From positions 45,020 through 109,019 of the forward strand of contig CDMY01000296.1 of the NCBI GenBank assembly GCA_001179505.1: DNA of 64,000 bases, read 5' to 3'. The position numbers and the translations under genes were made by a program. Numbering within the stretch: the stretch's first letter is position 1; every line of letters starts with the position of its first letter. Of this stretch, positions 54,182-64,000 are shown one piece after another. This DNA comes from Vitrella brassicaformis (taxonomy: Eukaryota; Sar; Vitrellaceae). The notes beneath the pieces were generated by a model. It searched no databases and was not told where the DNA came from. It was given only the letters and a program-made list of their open reading frames with translations.

Positions 54182-56893
54182 CTATGTGGTGGGAGTGGCG
54201 TTGGTGCCGCCGCCGCCACCACCCTGGCCCTTCCCGCCGCCCCGATTGCCGCCGTTGCCGCCACGACCCCCGCCGCGACCAGAACCACGGCCTGCACACA
54301 GACAGAGACACCACACACCCACGAGACAACAGAGAGTCTTACTATGCGGGAAGAGAGAGGTGCCTCACTCAACTCATTCATTCAGTGCTGTGTGTGCAGT
54401 GTACGGGGCTGTTAACATAACAGGTGACCTTACCTTGTGGTGGGTGTAGGAGCTGTGCGCCCTCCTGCGATGCGGCCATGCTGATGAGCTGCATGCCGTT
54501 CATGCCGCCAGAGGGAAGGGCGCCGGCCGGGGGGCTGGCCGTGTTGGAGGTGGGGTGGATCGACTCGGGGTTCTCCTGGTGGCCAGGATGGTGGTGCGGG
54601 TGGGGCGGTGGGGGCCGGTCCCTCTCACGACCTTGCCCTGGTGGCCCTTGCTGCTGCCCTGGTGGCCCTTGCTGCTGCTGCTGTTGTTGGGGAATGTTGT
54701 CCCTGTCTTGCTGCTGCTTCCAGCCGCCCCGCCCCCCACCGGCTCCCCTGCCCCCCCGACCACCGCGACCACCTCTATCGGCACCTCGATCGCCGCCTCT
54801 ATCATCCCGCGGGTTGGCCTGATCGAGCAAGACAACCATGAGCGGTGGACGAGGGAGGGAGGGTTCGTTCCCTTTGTGGTTTGTCGGGTGTGCGCCTACC
54901 TCGTTGTTGGGAGGCCTCTTGCCCCGCCCTCGCGGCCAGCCGCCGACCTGACGCTCCAACTGCAGCCATGCAGACAGACAGACAGAAATGAAGGGGCGGA
55001 GGGGATGGGTGAGTGTGTGTGTGTTGTGTGTGTTGGTTGTGCGTCGTCTGTTTGTTTGTTCTGTTTTAGCGGACGGACCTCTTCAAAAGACCTGCGGATG
55101 TCATCCCGCTCCCTGTCGTGCTTGTCGTACTCCTACACACATCATACACACATGGGACACAGACATGCACCTTGGCACTCCTCCCTCCCTCCCTCGCTCT
55201 CTCTCCCCTCTCTGACCGACCGGTATGTATTCGAAGATGGAGTCGAGAATCAGCACGGCGTCGTCAACGTTCATCCTGAGACCGACCAACATCAAACTCT
55301 TCGCATGGTCGTCGACCCTACACACACACACACACACAGACGGACGGACAGACCGGTCAGATCCATCCATCAAGGAATGCACCACTGCACTGCTTAGGTC
55401 GCTGTCTCTTTCCCACCCACCGACCAGACGTTGCTGAGGTGGGCCTGTTTGGCGACGTCGACGACGTTGCGCGAGTCCCGCTCATAGAGCCAGGCCTCGC
55501 TGCCGGGGCCGGCAGGGATCTTGTACTCGTGGTAGACGTACTCCAACTCCTGACGGGCATCTGAATGAATGCACTCAGCCATCCATCAATCCATGGCACA
55601 CAAGCAGAGCAGTGAATGGCATATATGGCACCTGACGAATGTGATGTGTGGGTGTGGGTGTGTGTGTGTGTGCGCACCGGCAACCTGCTTCTTGGTGTTG
55701 CCGAAGATGCGCACGAGGCAGTGGCCGGGCTGGATGGTCACACTCTCGTCGATGCCCGGGTCGCCGGGGTACAACATCTTCACCTCAACCTGACACACAC
55801 CACACCACACGCCCCCCCTACTTACTGTGCCCGAGCCCGTGTGCTGTGCTGTGCTGTGCTGTGCACTGCCTCCCTCACTGACGTCGTAAGTGGTGCAGAC
55901 GCGTCGTAGGTTCTGCCCCTCCCTGCCGTAGAGGAAGTATGAGACGAGGCTCTCGTCGACCTGGAAGTCGTCCCTGACGGCGTTGCCGTAGTGCTCCCGT
56001 CGCCTGCGGACGTTGGCCATCTTGTTGCCGCGGATCTCGTGGAACAGCTGGATCTCGCGCTGGTGCTTGAAGTGCACACCGAACAGAGCTATCGCGCGGT
56101 GGATGGCCGTCTCCTCACCTGCAGGACAGGCATTCCAAACACCCCGACGCACGTGCAGGGGTGGGCAGGCTCGTGTGTTGTGTGTCGGGGTGTGTGTGGC
56201 TGACTGACCGGTGAGGATGAGGTGCGATGCGTCGTCGGCCACCTGAACGCGCAGGAGGTTGGTCTGCGATAGCACCTGCTGCAGACAGCCGCTGGAGTCC
56301 TCCACGTCCGTGTCCAACCAGGGACGAACCTGAACACACACACACACACACACACACACGTGTCCTCTCCCTCCACTGTTTGTGTCTGTGTAGCCGCGCC
56401 ACTCCCCCGCCCACCCAGACAGACAGACAGACAGGCAGACAGACAGACTGACCTTGGGGTCTATGTCCAGCTGCCTCTGTTTGATGGTGCTCTGCTCGAG
56501 TGTGGGGGCGTTGTTGAGGGGCCGCAGGACGTCCTTCTCGAAGATCATGCTCTGGATGGTGCCCTCGAACTCGACAAAGTAGAAGTTGCCCTTGACCTGC
56601 GTCACCGTCCCCAGCCGCCAGTGCGACGAGCTGTTGTCGGTGTAGGAGATGAAGACCTCCACCTTGTCGCCCTTGTGCGGCTCCCAGTCGGCAGGGATGT
56701 CCGTCAGGCACGACGGCAGCCGCACGCTCCGCGCCGGGACGACTGCTGGCTGCATGGCGCCGTCTGGGAAGAGCACCAGGAAGCTGTTGCCGTCGGGCTG
56801 GAGGTCCTGAATCTGCGCCACGTACCACCTGTCGCACCGACCGCCCTCATCGATGTTGCACTCCACTGTCGACCCTGGCACCTCGGTCCTCAT
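54182..56893 (-). CDS. FMR1-like: FMRP/FXR-family RNA-binding protein
   Basis: Ten exons join in phase (first seven: 56453-56893, 56209-56329, 55883-56118, 55678-55789, 55425-55560, 55221-55317, about 55080-55133) to about 580 residues; FMRP has 632. The ATG at 56893 (MRTEVPGSTVEC) is preferred over a TTG upstream. The domains follow FMRP in order. Two agenet/Tudor repeats come first (RWYVAQIQDLQPDGNSFLVL; DKVEVFISYTDN, HWRLGTVTQVKGNFYFVEFE). A KH0-like helix region has AIALFGVHFKHQREIQLFHE. KH1 has its GxxG loop in YGREGQNLRRV and a QPGHCLVRIFGNTKKQV strand. A KH2-like region lacks GxxG. Then come SLMLVGLRMNVDDAVLILDS and EYDKHDRERDDIRRSFEELE, which mirror the segment after KH2 in FMRP. The tail has DRGGRGGRGGRGAGGG, Gln and Pro/His runs, and a last exon with GRGSGRGGGRGGNGG (RGG box). 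FMRP binds mRNA and restrains translation. Confidence 0.85.
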
Positions 56894-57162
56894 GCTGTTG
56901 CGCTGTTGTGCGATGCGTCCGTGAAGGGGGATGGCTGCGTGTGCACTGGTATGCGCGCTGATGCCTGATAGGCGCTCCGTCCTCCGAGAAAAGGACTGCA
57001 ACCACTTCTTCAGGGAGAAGAGAACGCAGCTATCCTGGGGAGTGCCGCTCTGCTCCGTAAAAGTGTTCTAGCCTTTGACCGTGAGACCAACGTGAGACGA
57101 AGCCTGCTCCCCCTTTTCACTGCTGAAGAACTCCAGAAAAGCTGCCTGTTCTTTCCAACCCG
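56894..57162. promoter_or_regulatory. Divergent promoter region (FMRP-like / RING gene)
   Basis: The 269 bp between the two ATG codons presumably drives both genes. No telomere-like motif or TATA box stands out. Confidence 0.45.
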
Positions 57163-59872
57163 ATGGCGGCATCTGTGAACGACGGAGTAGTAGGTGCAGG
57201 AAGCGACAGTCAGCCACGCAAGCGTGTGGAAAGGAAGCGTGTGCCGGGCACTTTGCGGCGTTTTATTCTTCGATCTGTGTTTGCGTGCAGCCTTTGGTGC
57301 GGGTGGAGGGCTCGACGACGACGCACCACAGCCCCACCGGATGGGCTGCCAGGAGGAGCTTCAAGAGGAAGCAGCCCCTGATGCAGCCACAGGTGCGTTG
57401 AGTGAGTGCAGACTTCACAGCATGGAGGTTGTGATAGGATTGGTGCTCTCAATGGCTCACTGCAGGCCTCGAGGTGGTGTTCCTGGTGCGCAGAGTGGAA
57501 CCCAAGGTGGCCCAGGTCCGCAGGATCTCTGGCGACGGCCAACCTTTGACCATCCGTGGCGTTCCTGACCCCTTCGACCACCGCTTCCGCACAGAAGGGC
57601 GCACCATCTGCTGGGCGGTGGCGGTGGCTGTCGTGGCCCTTTTGTGGCCTTCCTGGCTGTGCCCCTCCCAGCTCTCGTCCCTCCCTGCCTGCGTTGGGTG
57701 GTTGGTCAGGGGGGTCCTGGTTCTTGTCGGCGCCTTCAATCTCGCATATGCGGGCAATGCAGCGAAGAAACTTCTGGCGGCAACGAGTTGGTACCTGGCC
57801 ACAGGCCACAAAGAGGACATTGTGGTGCCCAGGACTGTTTTCCACGTCGCCATAGTCGCCGTGTATGCCGTCGACAAGTGGCTATATGCGTGGGAGGCTA
57901 TCCTTCGTTCCTGGCGCCCATTGGTGTCGCGGGCTGGGCGGTGGCTGGCTGCTGGGTTGTTGGTCGTGCTGCTGGTTGTCGCCGTCGCTGCCGTCATAGT
58001 ACTGGGACGACAAGCTATGCCCACATCTACGCCCGTATCCCTGTCGGCCAATGAGTCCAGTACCATCCCCTCGCCGGCACCGCCACCCCTCCACGTGCCC
58101 CTCAGTGCCACCACTACCAAGGCCCACCACAGTGACGAAGCAGCGACCGAACCACCCGAACAAGAATCAACACCCGGGGACGTCCCGGCTGCATCGCAGC
58201 CCCCCGCCACTCCCCAGTCCAAGCCGCAGGCTGACAAAGCTAGCGCCTTGTCCTATTCATGGAAATGGTGCAAGGTGTTATTTTGGAGCACTCTCGTCGT
58301 GGTGGCTCTGGTTTGTGGCTTGGAGAAGTACGGCTGGCGTCCGCCCGTCGTGATGAGATCTATTCTGCCATTGTTTGTTTCGTCTGGGTGGGCGTTACGG
58401 CCGTTGTTTCCGTCTTGGTGTTTGGGACGCCGACGCAGGAGAGTGTACTCCCCCACAGACCACACAGTCCCCCCACCCAAGCAGCAACTGAGTGGGTCGC
58501 CTGGTTCACGGCAACTGGTGCTGTCGTCGGGTTGGGCCTGGTCGTCCTCGGGACTCTCATACTGGCGCTGCGTTCTGGGCTGCGTGCGTGCGGCTGGCTC
58601 CCTGCATTTGACGCATATGTGAAAAGGACGCTCGACGAGACCAGGGGGGCGATCCTTCGCAAGCTTGATGATATCCACCGCGTGATGGTTCGCACGCGTG
58701 AGGCCATCGCTGACCGAAACGCCCAGGAACTCATTCAGGAGGAGGAGGCCGCAAGAGAGCAACAAACACAGCGGGGCCAGCAGAGGGGGAGGACCAATAA
58801 CAACAGGGGCGGCCGAGCCAACAACCAAGCGGCCGGACAGAGGAATGCTCGTCAGCAGCAGCAGCAGCAGGAGGAGGGGGGGCAGGCCCAGCGACATGTG
58901 GCGGAGGAAGAGGGGGACCGCAGAGTGCAGCCTGAAGACGAAGGCGGTGGAGCCCATGTGGATCACAGCGAGGCGACCTACAGTGGCGGCTGGCAGCGAG
59001 CCGTGTGCCAACGACGCCGCCCCAGAGGCAGCCAGTCGGTCATTCAGGACCAGCAGCCAAGAGCACAACCACCGCAGGCACAGCATCCAGGCCCGCAGGC
59101 ACCATCAGGAGCAGCAGCAGCAGCAGCAGCAGCAGCGCAGCAGGCAGCACGTCCGGCAGCCAGTCGCTCGTCCGTCCCTCGCCCCTCTGCACCTCAGGGC
59201 TCTCCTGGTGCCCAGCAGGCGTTGGATGGGGCAGGAGGGAACGGTGCCGTGAGAAGCGGCCTGCCCCCGATGGTCGCTCCCGTAGGCGTGCCCAGGTATG
59301 TACGGGTGTCTGACGGACACGTGCAGTGCAGTCCTTGCTATGCTGGCGTGAACTAACTTGTTTGGTGCGTGTCGTGTCGTATGACTCTGTCTACAGGGTG
59401 AGTGAATGGCTAGGCGGTCTGTTCGGGTACGTAAGGCCAGCAGCACACTCACTCACGTACATAATGGATGCATCCAGGTGTGCTGTGCCTCTCTGTGTGT
59501 GTGTGTATGTGTGAGCTGTCTTTCCTTCATTCCTCGCTTCAGGCCGTCCACCGACACGATCTGCACCGTCTGCCTGGACAACCCAAGGGTCATCAAGTTC
59601 ATGCCGTGCAGGCATTTCCTGACGTGTGCCAAGTGCTATGACCAGCTGCAGAAGCACCATGAGGAGGAGAAGGCGCAGGGGCGGCAGCAGAGCGAGAGGC
59701 CCGTTTGTCCCGTCTGCCGCAGGTCAGTGACTCAGTCAGTCAGCCAACCCTTGACGCGCAACGAGACGCGCGCACTCGTGTGTGGCCTTCCTTCTGCATT
59801 GTGTGCAGTGAGATCCACTTTGCTGGGACGGAGATGGAGGTCAAGAAATGGGCTGAGATGAAGTTCACCTAG
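57163..59872 (+). CDS. Membrane RING-finger (C3HC4) protein
   Basis: Exon 1 (MAASVNDGVV) is short; exon 2 adds an acidic stretch (FGAGGGLDDDAPQPHRMGCQ). The long exon from about 57466 has hydrophobic segments CWAVAVAVVALLWPSWL, VRGVLVLVGAFNLAYAGNA and AAGLLVVLLVVAVAAVIVLG. A Pro/Thr/Glu-rich loop follows. An 83-nt intron (58275-58357) joins WKWCK in phase 0 to IYSAIVCFVWVGVTAVVSVL, then ATGAVVGLGLVVLGTLILAL. A long cytosolic region rich in Gln, Arg and Ala precedes the RING: ICTVCLDNPRVIKFMPCRHF, TCAKCYDQ and, 20 residues on, CPVCRR, giving C3HC4. The last exon (SEIHFAGTEMEVKKWAEMKF) ends at 59872. It is likely a membrane-anchored E3 ubiquitin ligase; the substrate is unknown. Confidence 0.78.
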
Positions 59873-60944
59873 GCAACCAGACCAGGGGTGATCGGAATGT
59901 CTGTCTGTGGTGTCCGACGCTTTTTTCCGTGTATGTGATGTGTCGATCGACTGGACTGACTGTGTATGGTATGATGGATATAGACAGAGAGCTTCAGTCC
60001 ATAAGTTTCCTGCCTGTCCTCCTCCTGGCCTGACGTGGCTGCACTAAGAGCTTTTTTCCATTACAGCTCCTCCCTCTTTTCGCGGGTCATGTGCATGTGC
60101 ATGTGTGTGGGTCGATGGGATGGAGAGATGCGTCAGTCAGTCAAAGTATGTATTCACGGATATGTATGCATCATGTCACTCATGTGCGGAAGTGTTTTGC
60201 GTCTGTCTCTGTCTGTCGGCTGCTGTCCTCCCTGCGATGGACCTGGACGAACAGAGAGAGCCTGACCCTTCATTCGTTCAGCCATGGCCAGGCGATGTGA
60301 TGCTTGTGCAGGTGGAGGGAGACACGGCACGCAGGACAGCTGGCCGAGTGTATTTGATATGTGTAGCTAGGTAGGTAGGGTGTGTATGTGTGTGTGTTCA
60401 CCCAAATTAGTTTGGCCTGTCTGCACGCACGTTTTTCTTGGCGTGCAGAAGTGTTTCTTGGTCGCCGTGTCGCGATTGAATGGATATATCTCTGGTCAAT
60501 GGTCCTTCGTGCAAAGGGGTGAAAGAAGAGCGTGCTGTTCTCGGTTGTATAGGGTTCTGCTGTGCCAGCAATGGACACAGAGAGGATTGGAATGGACGTT
60601 CATGTGAACCAACGCACGAGTACCCACCGCCAGAGGGACAAAGATTCGACATTTGCAGCCGGCGAAATCAATGTGTAGCACATCTGAATGAGTGTCAGTC
60701 ACCCACAGAAAAACGCATCTCTCGCTACACGATCCACACATAGAGACATCACACACATGACATGCAGTGAGTGCATTGCAGTCCTTCATGCAAGCAACCA
60801 AGGCAGCGATCGCATCTCTCTCCCATCCGTCAGCCCACCCACCGCACCCCGTCGCTCACGCACCCACGAAGGCCCAACGGCAAAAAAATACGCGCAAAAC
60901 TGAGCACTCTCTCTCGCCGAACGCACACGCGGTCAAGCTGCTGT
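59873..60944. other. Intergenic, between convergent genes
   Basis: About 1.07 kb between the RING gene and phosphoribulokinase. It contains TG-rich and GTAG-rich sequence and short frames on both strands without splice or family support. No gene is called. Confidence 0.5.
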
Positions 60945-62855
60945 CTACGCTGCAGCAGGCACGGCCTCCACCTTTTTCTGAACACACAGACACACACACA
61001 CACACCAAGGGTGAAACGTCGCTTCCTCTCTAGTGCGTTCGTCCGGTACGTCCGTCCTCACCAGAAGTTCCTCGACGGTCTCGCCCTGGATCTTCTCGTA
61101 CACCTCCCTGATCTTAAGGGCGCAGAGGGTCTGGAGGAATCCGGTGCCGTTGAGGCTACCGGGGGCGTCCTTGACCTTCTCCATCGCACTCACCACCTCG
61201 GCGCTGCTCTTCTCGCCCGCGTTGACCAGGAACTTCTCAATCGCTGCCAGAGAGGACACGTCGTCGTACTCGCCGTCCATCTCCAACACACGGGCAGGCT
61301 GCAGTGGATGGATTGCGATCAGTCAACACACACAGGGGCTGAGTGTGTGGCTGACTGAGTGTGTGGCTGGGCGGGTAGCTCACGTGTCCGAACCAATCTT
61401 CAGAGTACTGCTTGATCTTCAGACCTGCACACGCACACACCACAGACCACAACACAAAACAGCACACAGGTCCATCCATCCATCCATCCCCTCTCCCTCT
61501 CTATGAGCCTGACCAATGGTGGATTGCGGCACAGATGTCTTGGAGGGTGCGAATCCGTCGACGTCAGCGCCGCTCTCGAACAGCTCGACGGGCGTGAAGT
61601 TCTCGACGCCCAGCCGCTGGATAAGCCGCACCTTGAGGTACTTGCCCTTGGGGTCATCCACCAGGGAGCTCGGCAGCACCTGGATCACTATATCGGCCTC
61701 CTTCTTCTGGGGCTCAACGTAGGCGGCGAAATCGGGCTTCCGCGACTCGATCGACTGCCACGGGAGAGGGAGAGGGGGGGGGGTGTATGGGGTGGGGTGG
61801 TTGTGTGTGCCTCTCCACCGACTGACCTTTTGGATGGATTCGAGTGAGTGTCCTCTCTCCTCCATGTCACGCTGGATTTTCCAGGCGAACTTGACGTCGT
61901 CAGTGATGTCCAGATACACGCTGAAGTCTACCAGATCCCTACACACACACGCGCATTGATTGCATTCACACGAACAGACGCAATCCATAATGCAGAGCCA
62001 TCCCATCCATGTGGTAATTCAATTGTCCTGTTTGCAATTGTGCTGTGTTGCTTTGCAAACCGTCGCTTACTTGACTCGCGAGTCGTAGATGGGGTGGAGG
62101 CCCTCCACAATAAAGATGGGCGACGGCTCAATCGTCTCAGCGGGATCCAGCTCACCTGCACAGGCAGACAGAGATCCGTCTGTGCGCATCTGTCCGTGTG
62201 TGGCTATCTAGGTATCCATTCACACCCACCCGTGATGTGGTTGTAGATGGGTTTCTCGACGGTGGTTCCCTCCTTGATGGCCTTGACCTGCTCGTACATG
62301 AGGTCGAAGTTGTTGGCCTTGGGGTCCAGCGCTGACAGGCCCGTCTCGGCCCTCCCCTTCCTGTCCAGCGAGTGGTAGTCGTCCAGACAGATAATGGTCG
62401 CAATGTCAGACACAAGCGTGTTGGTCTCGCGACCGATGGGCAGCAGACCGACGTTCTTGCCGCCAAAGATCTGCAGAGCCACACACGAGAGCGGATAATC
62501 CATGGTCAAAGATCTATCACTCTCGCCACACCTGAGTGACCCTCCTCATGAAGGTTGACTTGCCGCACCCCGAGTCAGCCGCCACACCGATCACCACCGG
62601 CTTCTCGCCAGGCGGCAGGGACATCCTCGGCCCATCATAGACGCCATACCCCGAACGCGGCGATGACTCACCCACAAGCGTCACGGGGTTGACGAACGAG
62701 TTATCGAGCCTCTTGCTGAGAGCATTGGCTGCCTTGGGAGGGGTCAGCACGGGTGCTGCGAATCCGGTGGATGGGCTCTGTTTGGATGAGCGGAGGGTGG
62801 CCGCGATGGCAGAGCACACACACAGGGACAGCACCACGCACACCAGGCTCTTCAT
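60945..62855 (-). CDS. PRK: Phosphoribulokinase, plastid-targeted
   Basis: Calvin-cycle enzyme that phosphorylates ribulose 5-phosphate with ATP to make the Rubisco substrate. It starts MKSLVCVVLSLCVCSAIAAT, a signal peptide, followed by a Ser/Lys/Pro-rich transit-like region to about residue 75. The P-loop is GVAADSGCGKSTFMRRVT. Other signatures are TIICLDDYHSLDRKGRAETG, ALDPKANNFDLMYEQVKAIK, EKPIYNHITG, IFIVEGLHPIYDSRVK, KFAWKIQRDMEERGHSLESI and KPDFAAYVEPQKKEADIVIQ. Both N-terminal redox Cys of the plant enzyme are kept (in SGCGKS and IICLDD), so thioredoxin control is likely. The later Cys pair of plant PRK is absent. The final exon is tiny: TVEELL splices at GTGAGG to KKVEAVPAAA and stop at 60945. 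Seven exons; about 420 residues with the leader. Confidence 0.96.
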
Positions 62856-64000
62856 TCTGCAGACAACGCGTGCGGCACAAGGGGAGATCGTTGCGAGCTT
62901 TTGATCACTGGTCCTGGCCAGCTTGCTTTGGCCATTTTTTAGGGAGTTCGGTCATGCCCTCACGGATTTATGTGGTCTGTAGTACGTACGTAGTCGTGCA
63001 TGTATATGTATGTATGTAGGTAATGTGTAATGCACTGCATGTACGTGTTGTTCGTCGGTCGTCGGTTTGCTCATCAGAATAGAACAGGCCATATGACAGA
63101 GGAGAGAGAGAGAAACAGCCGACAGACAGGCAGAGACAAACAGAGGATTAAATAAATAAAAGAGAGTTCGGTGCAACAAACACACACAACACACACAGAG
63201 AGCAAGAGAGCAAGAGAGCACGAGAGCACGAGAGCAAGAGAGGCAGAGAAGAGGCTATGAATGAAAGCAGCGATAAATAGACAAACAAACAAGCAAGCAA
63301 ACAAGCAGTCGAGCAGAGAGGCGGAGCGAGCAACTTGATTGAAGAGAGAATTATAGGCCTCATCACATCAGCCGGCCGATCGGATCAGACGACGGACGAG
63401 GGGATGGTCTTCCCACAATCCCACTCGCCTGCAGCTGACACTCGATCCAGCTCGACGTGCACACATTCGATCATACATATGAATCATCCATCAGTACTTA
63501 CACACTTGTACTTGAATACTACATACTGCATCTGTACGCAGGTGGGTATGTACGAACGGATGCGTGTGTGGCGTTAGTTATGGGACAGACAGACACCATA
63601 CAGATAGATCACATGCATCGCATCGCATCCATAGACAGACAGACATCCACAGACAGACATCCACGGACAGACAGACAGACACCCTGTAGATCTTCCCGCC
63701 TCTTTCCCCCATCAATGAAGCCCTCTCGGCTTCCCTCCTCCCTGCCCTGTGTGTGCTCTCTTTCCTCCCCTGATCGATCAATCAAACAGCCAGTGAGTGT
63801 AAGTGTAAGTGTGGATACCGAGGAGGCGCGCGTCGCTTAGCGTGTGCGTGCAAGGCATGGCATGGGTCATAAGTGGGTAAGTGGGCGGGCGGCGAATTTT
63901 ACAAAACTACAAAACACCGTGTGAAGTGTGGAGAGTGACGACATGCGAGTGAGTCAGTCGAACAAGCAATCAGAGAGCATGGATGATGCGATTAGATGCG
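62856..64000. other. Non-coding end of window, PRK upstream region
   Basis: About 1.1 kb with the PRK promoter and low-complexity DNA: GTATGTAT-type runs (62985-63025), AGAGAGCA repeats of about 10 bp (63198-63243) and CAGA runs (63630-63682). Open frames here have no coding character. Confidence 0.5.

Noticed and set aside
58259-58360. Apparent frameshift in the RING gene
   Set aside because: An 83-nt GT-AG intron (58275-58357) joins both frames in phase 0, so no sequencing error or pseudogene is needed.
60035-60374. Short plus-strand frames after the RING gene
   Set aside because: They lie in low-complexity sequence, overlap each other in three frames and show no domain.
63457-63840. 127-residue plus-strand frame near the window end
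   Set aside because: It is composed of TGAC/CAGA repeats, has no family resemblance and no splice support.

Overview
The window looks like nuclear DNA of an intron-rich, gene-dense, GC-rich photosynthetic protist. Most genes are split by many short GT-AG introns, often 80-200 nt and full of TGTC, GACA and CA microsatellites. Phosphoribulokinase and a Rieske protein carry signal-peptide-like leaders followed by transit-like stretches, as expected for a complex (secondary) plastid. TTTAGGG-type telomere-like motifs, agenet/KH, TerD and GPI-transamidase genes fit an alveolate alga. My best guess is a chromerid close to Vitrella brassicaformis; this is inference, not a database result. All exon structures were inferred by hand from splice-site motifs and reading-frame continuity, so internal boundaries are approximate unless stated.

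Layout. 0-5.6 kb: a VWA-domain gene (+) with a complete tRNA-Ala on the opposite strand inside one intron, then an F-box gene (-). 6-16.5 kb: a long coiled-coil/acidic protein (-) and a prominin-like membrane glycoprotein (-), whose start lies 85 bp from that of S-formylglutathione hydrolase (+). 18.9-27.3 kb: a tandem TerD protein with a C-terminal CaaX-like box (-), an unknown gene (-), and an HGSNAT/DUF1624-like membrane protein (+). 27.3-29.5 kb: the largest gene-free stretch, with a nested inverted repeat. 29.5-41 kb: a long Pro-rich protein (-), a glutathione-peroxidase fold protein that has lost catalytic residues (-), and a hamartin (TSC1)-like gene (+). 41.5-48 kb: plastid Rieske protein (-), the spliceosome-disassembly factor TFIP11/Ntr1 (+) and GPI8/PIG-K (-). 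48-53.9 kb: four small unknown genes whose shared promoters carry degenerate telomere-like motifs. 54-63 kb: an FMRP/FXR-family RNA-binding protein (-), a membrane RING protein (+) and phosphoribulokinase (-). The last 1.1 kb holds low-complexity DNA.

Seven gene pairs are divergent with only 85-412 bp between start codons, so bidirectional promoters appear to be the rule. The genes are ordinary eukaryotic housekeeping and signalling genes rather than one pathway. The most notable item is the FMRP-family gene (two agenet/Tudor repeats, KH modules, RGG tail), a family usually discussed as animal.
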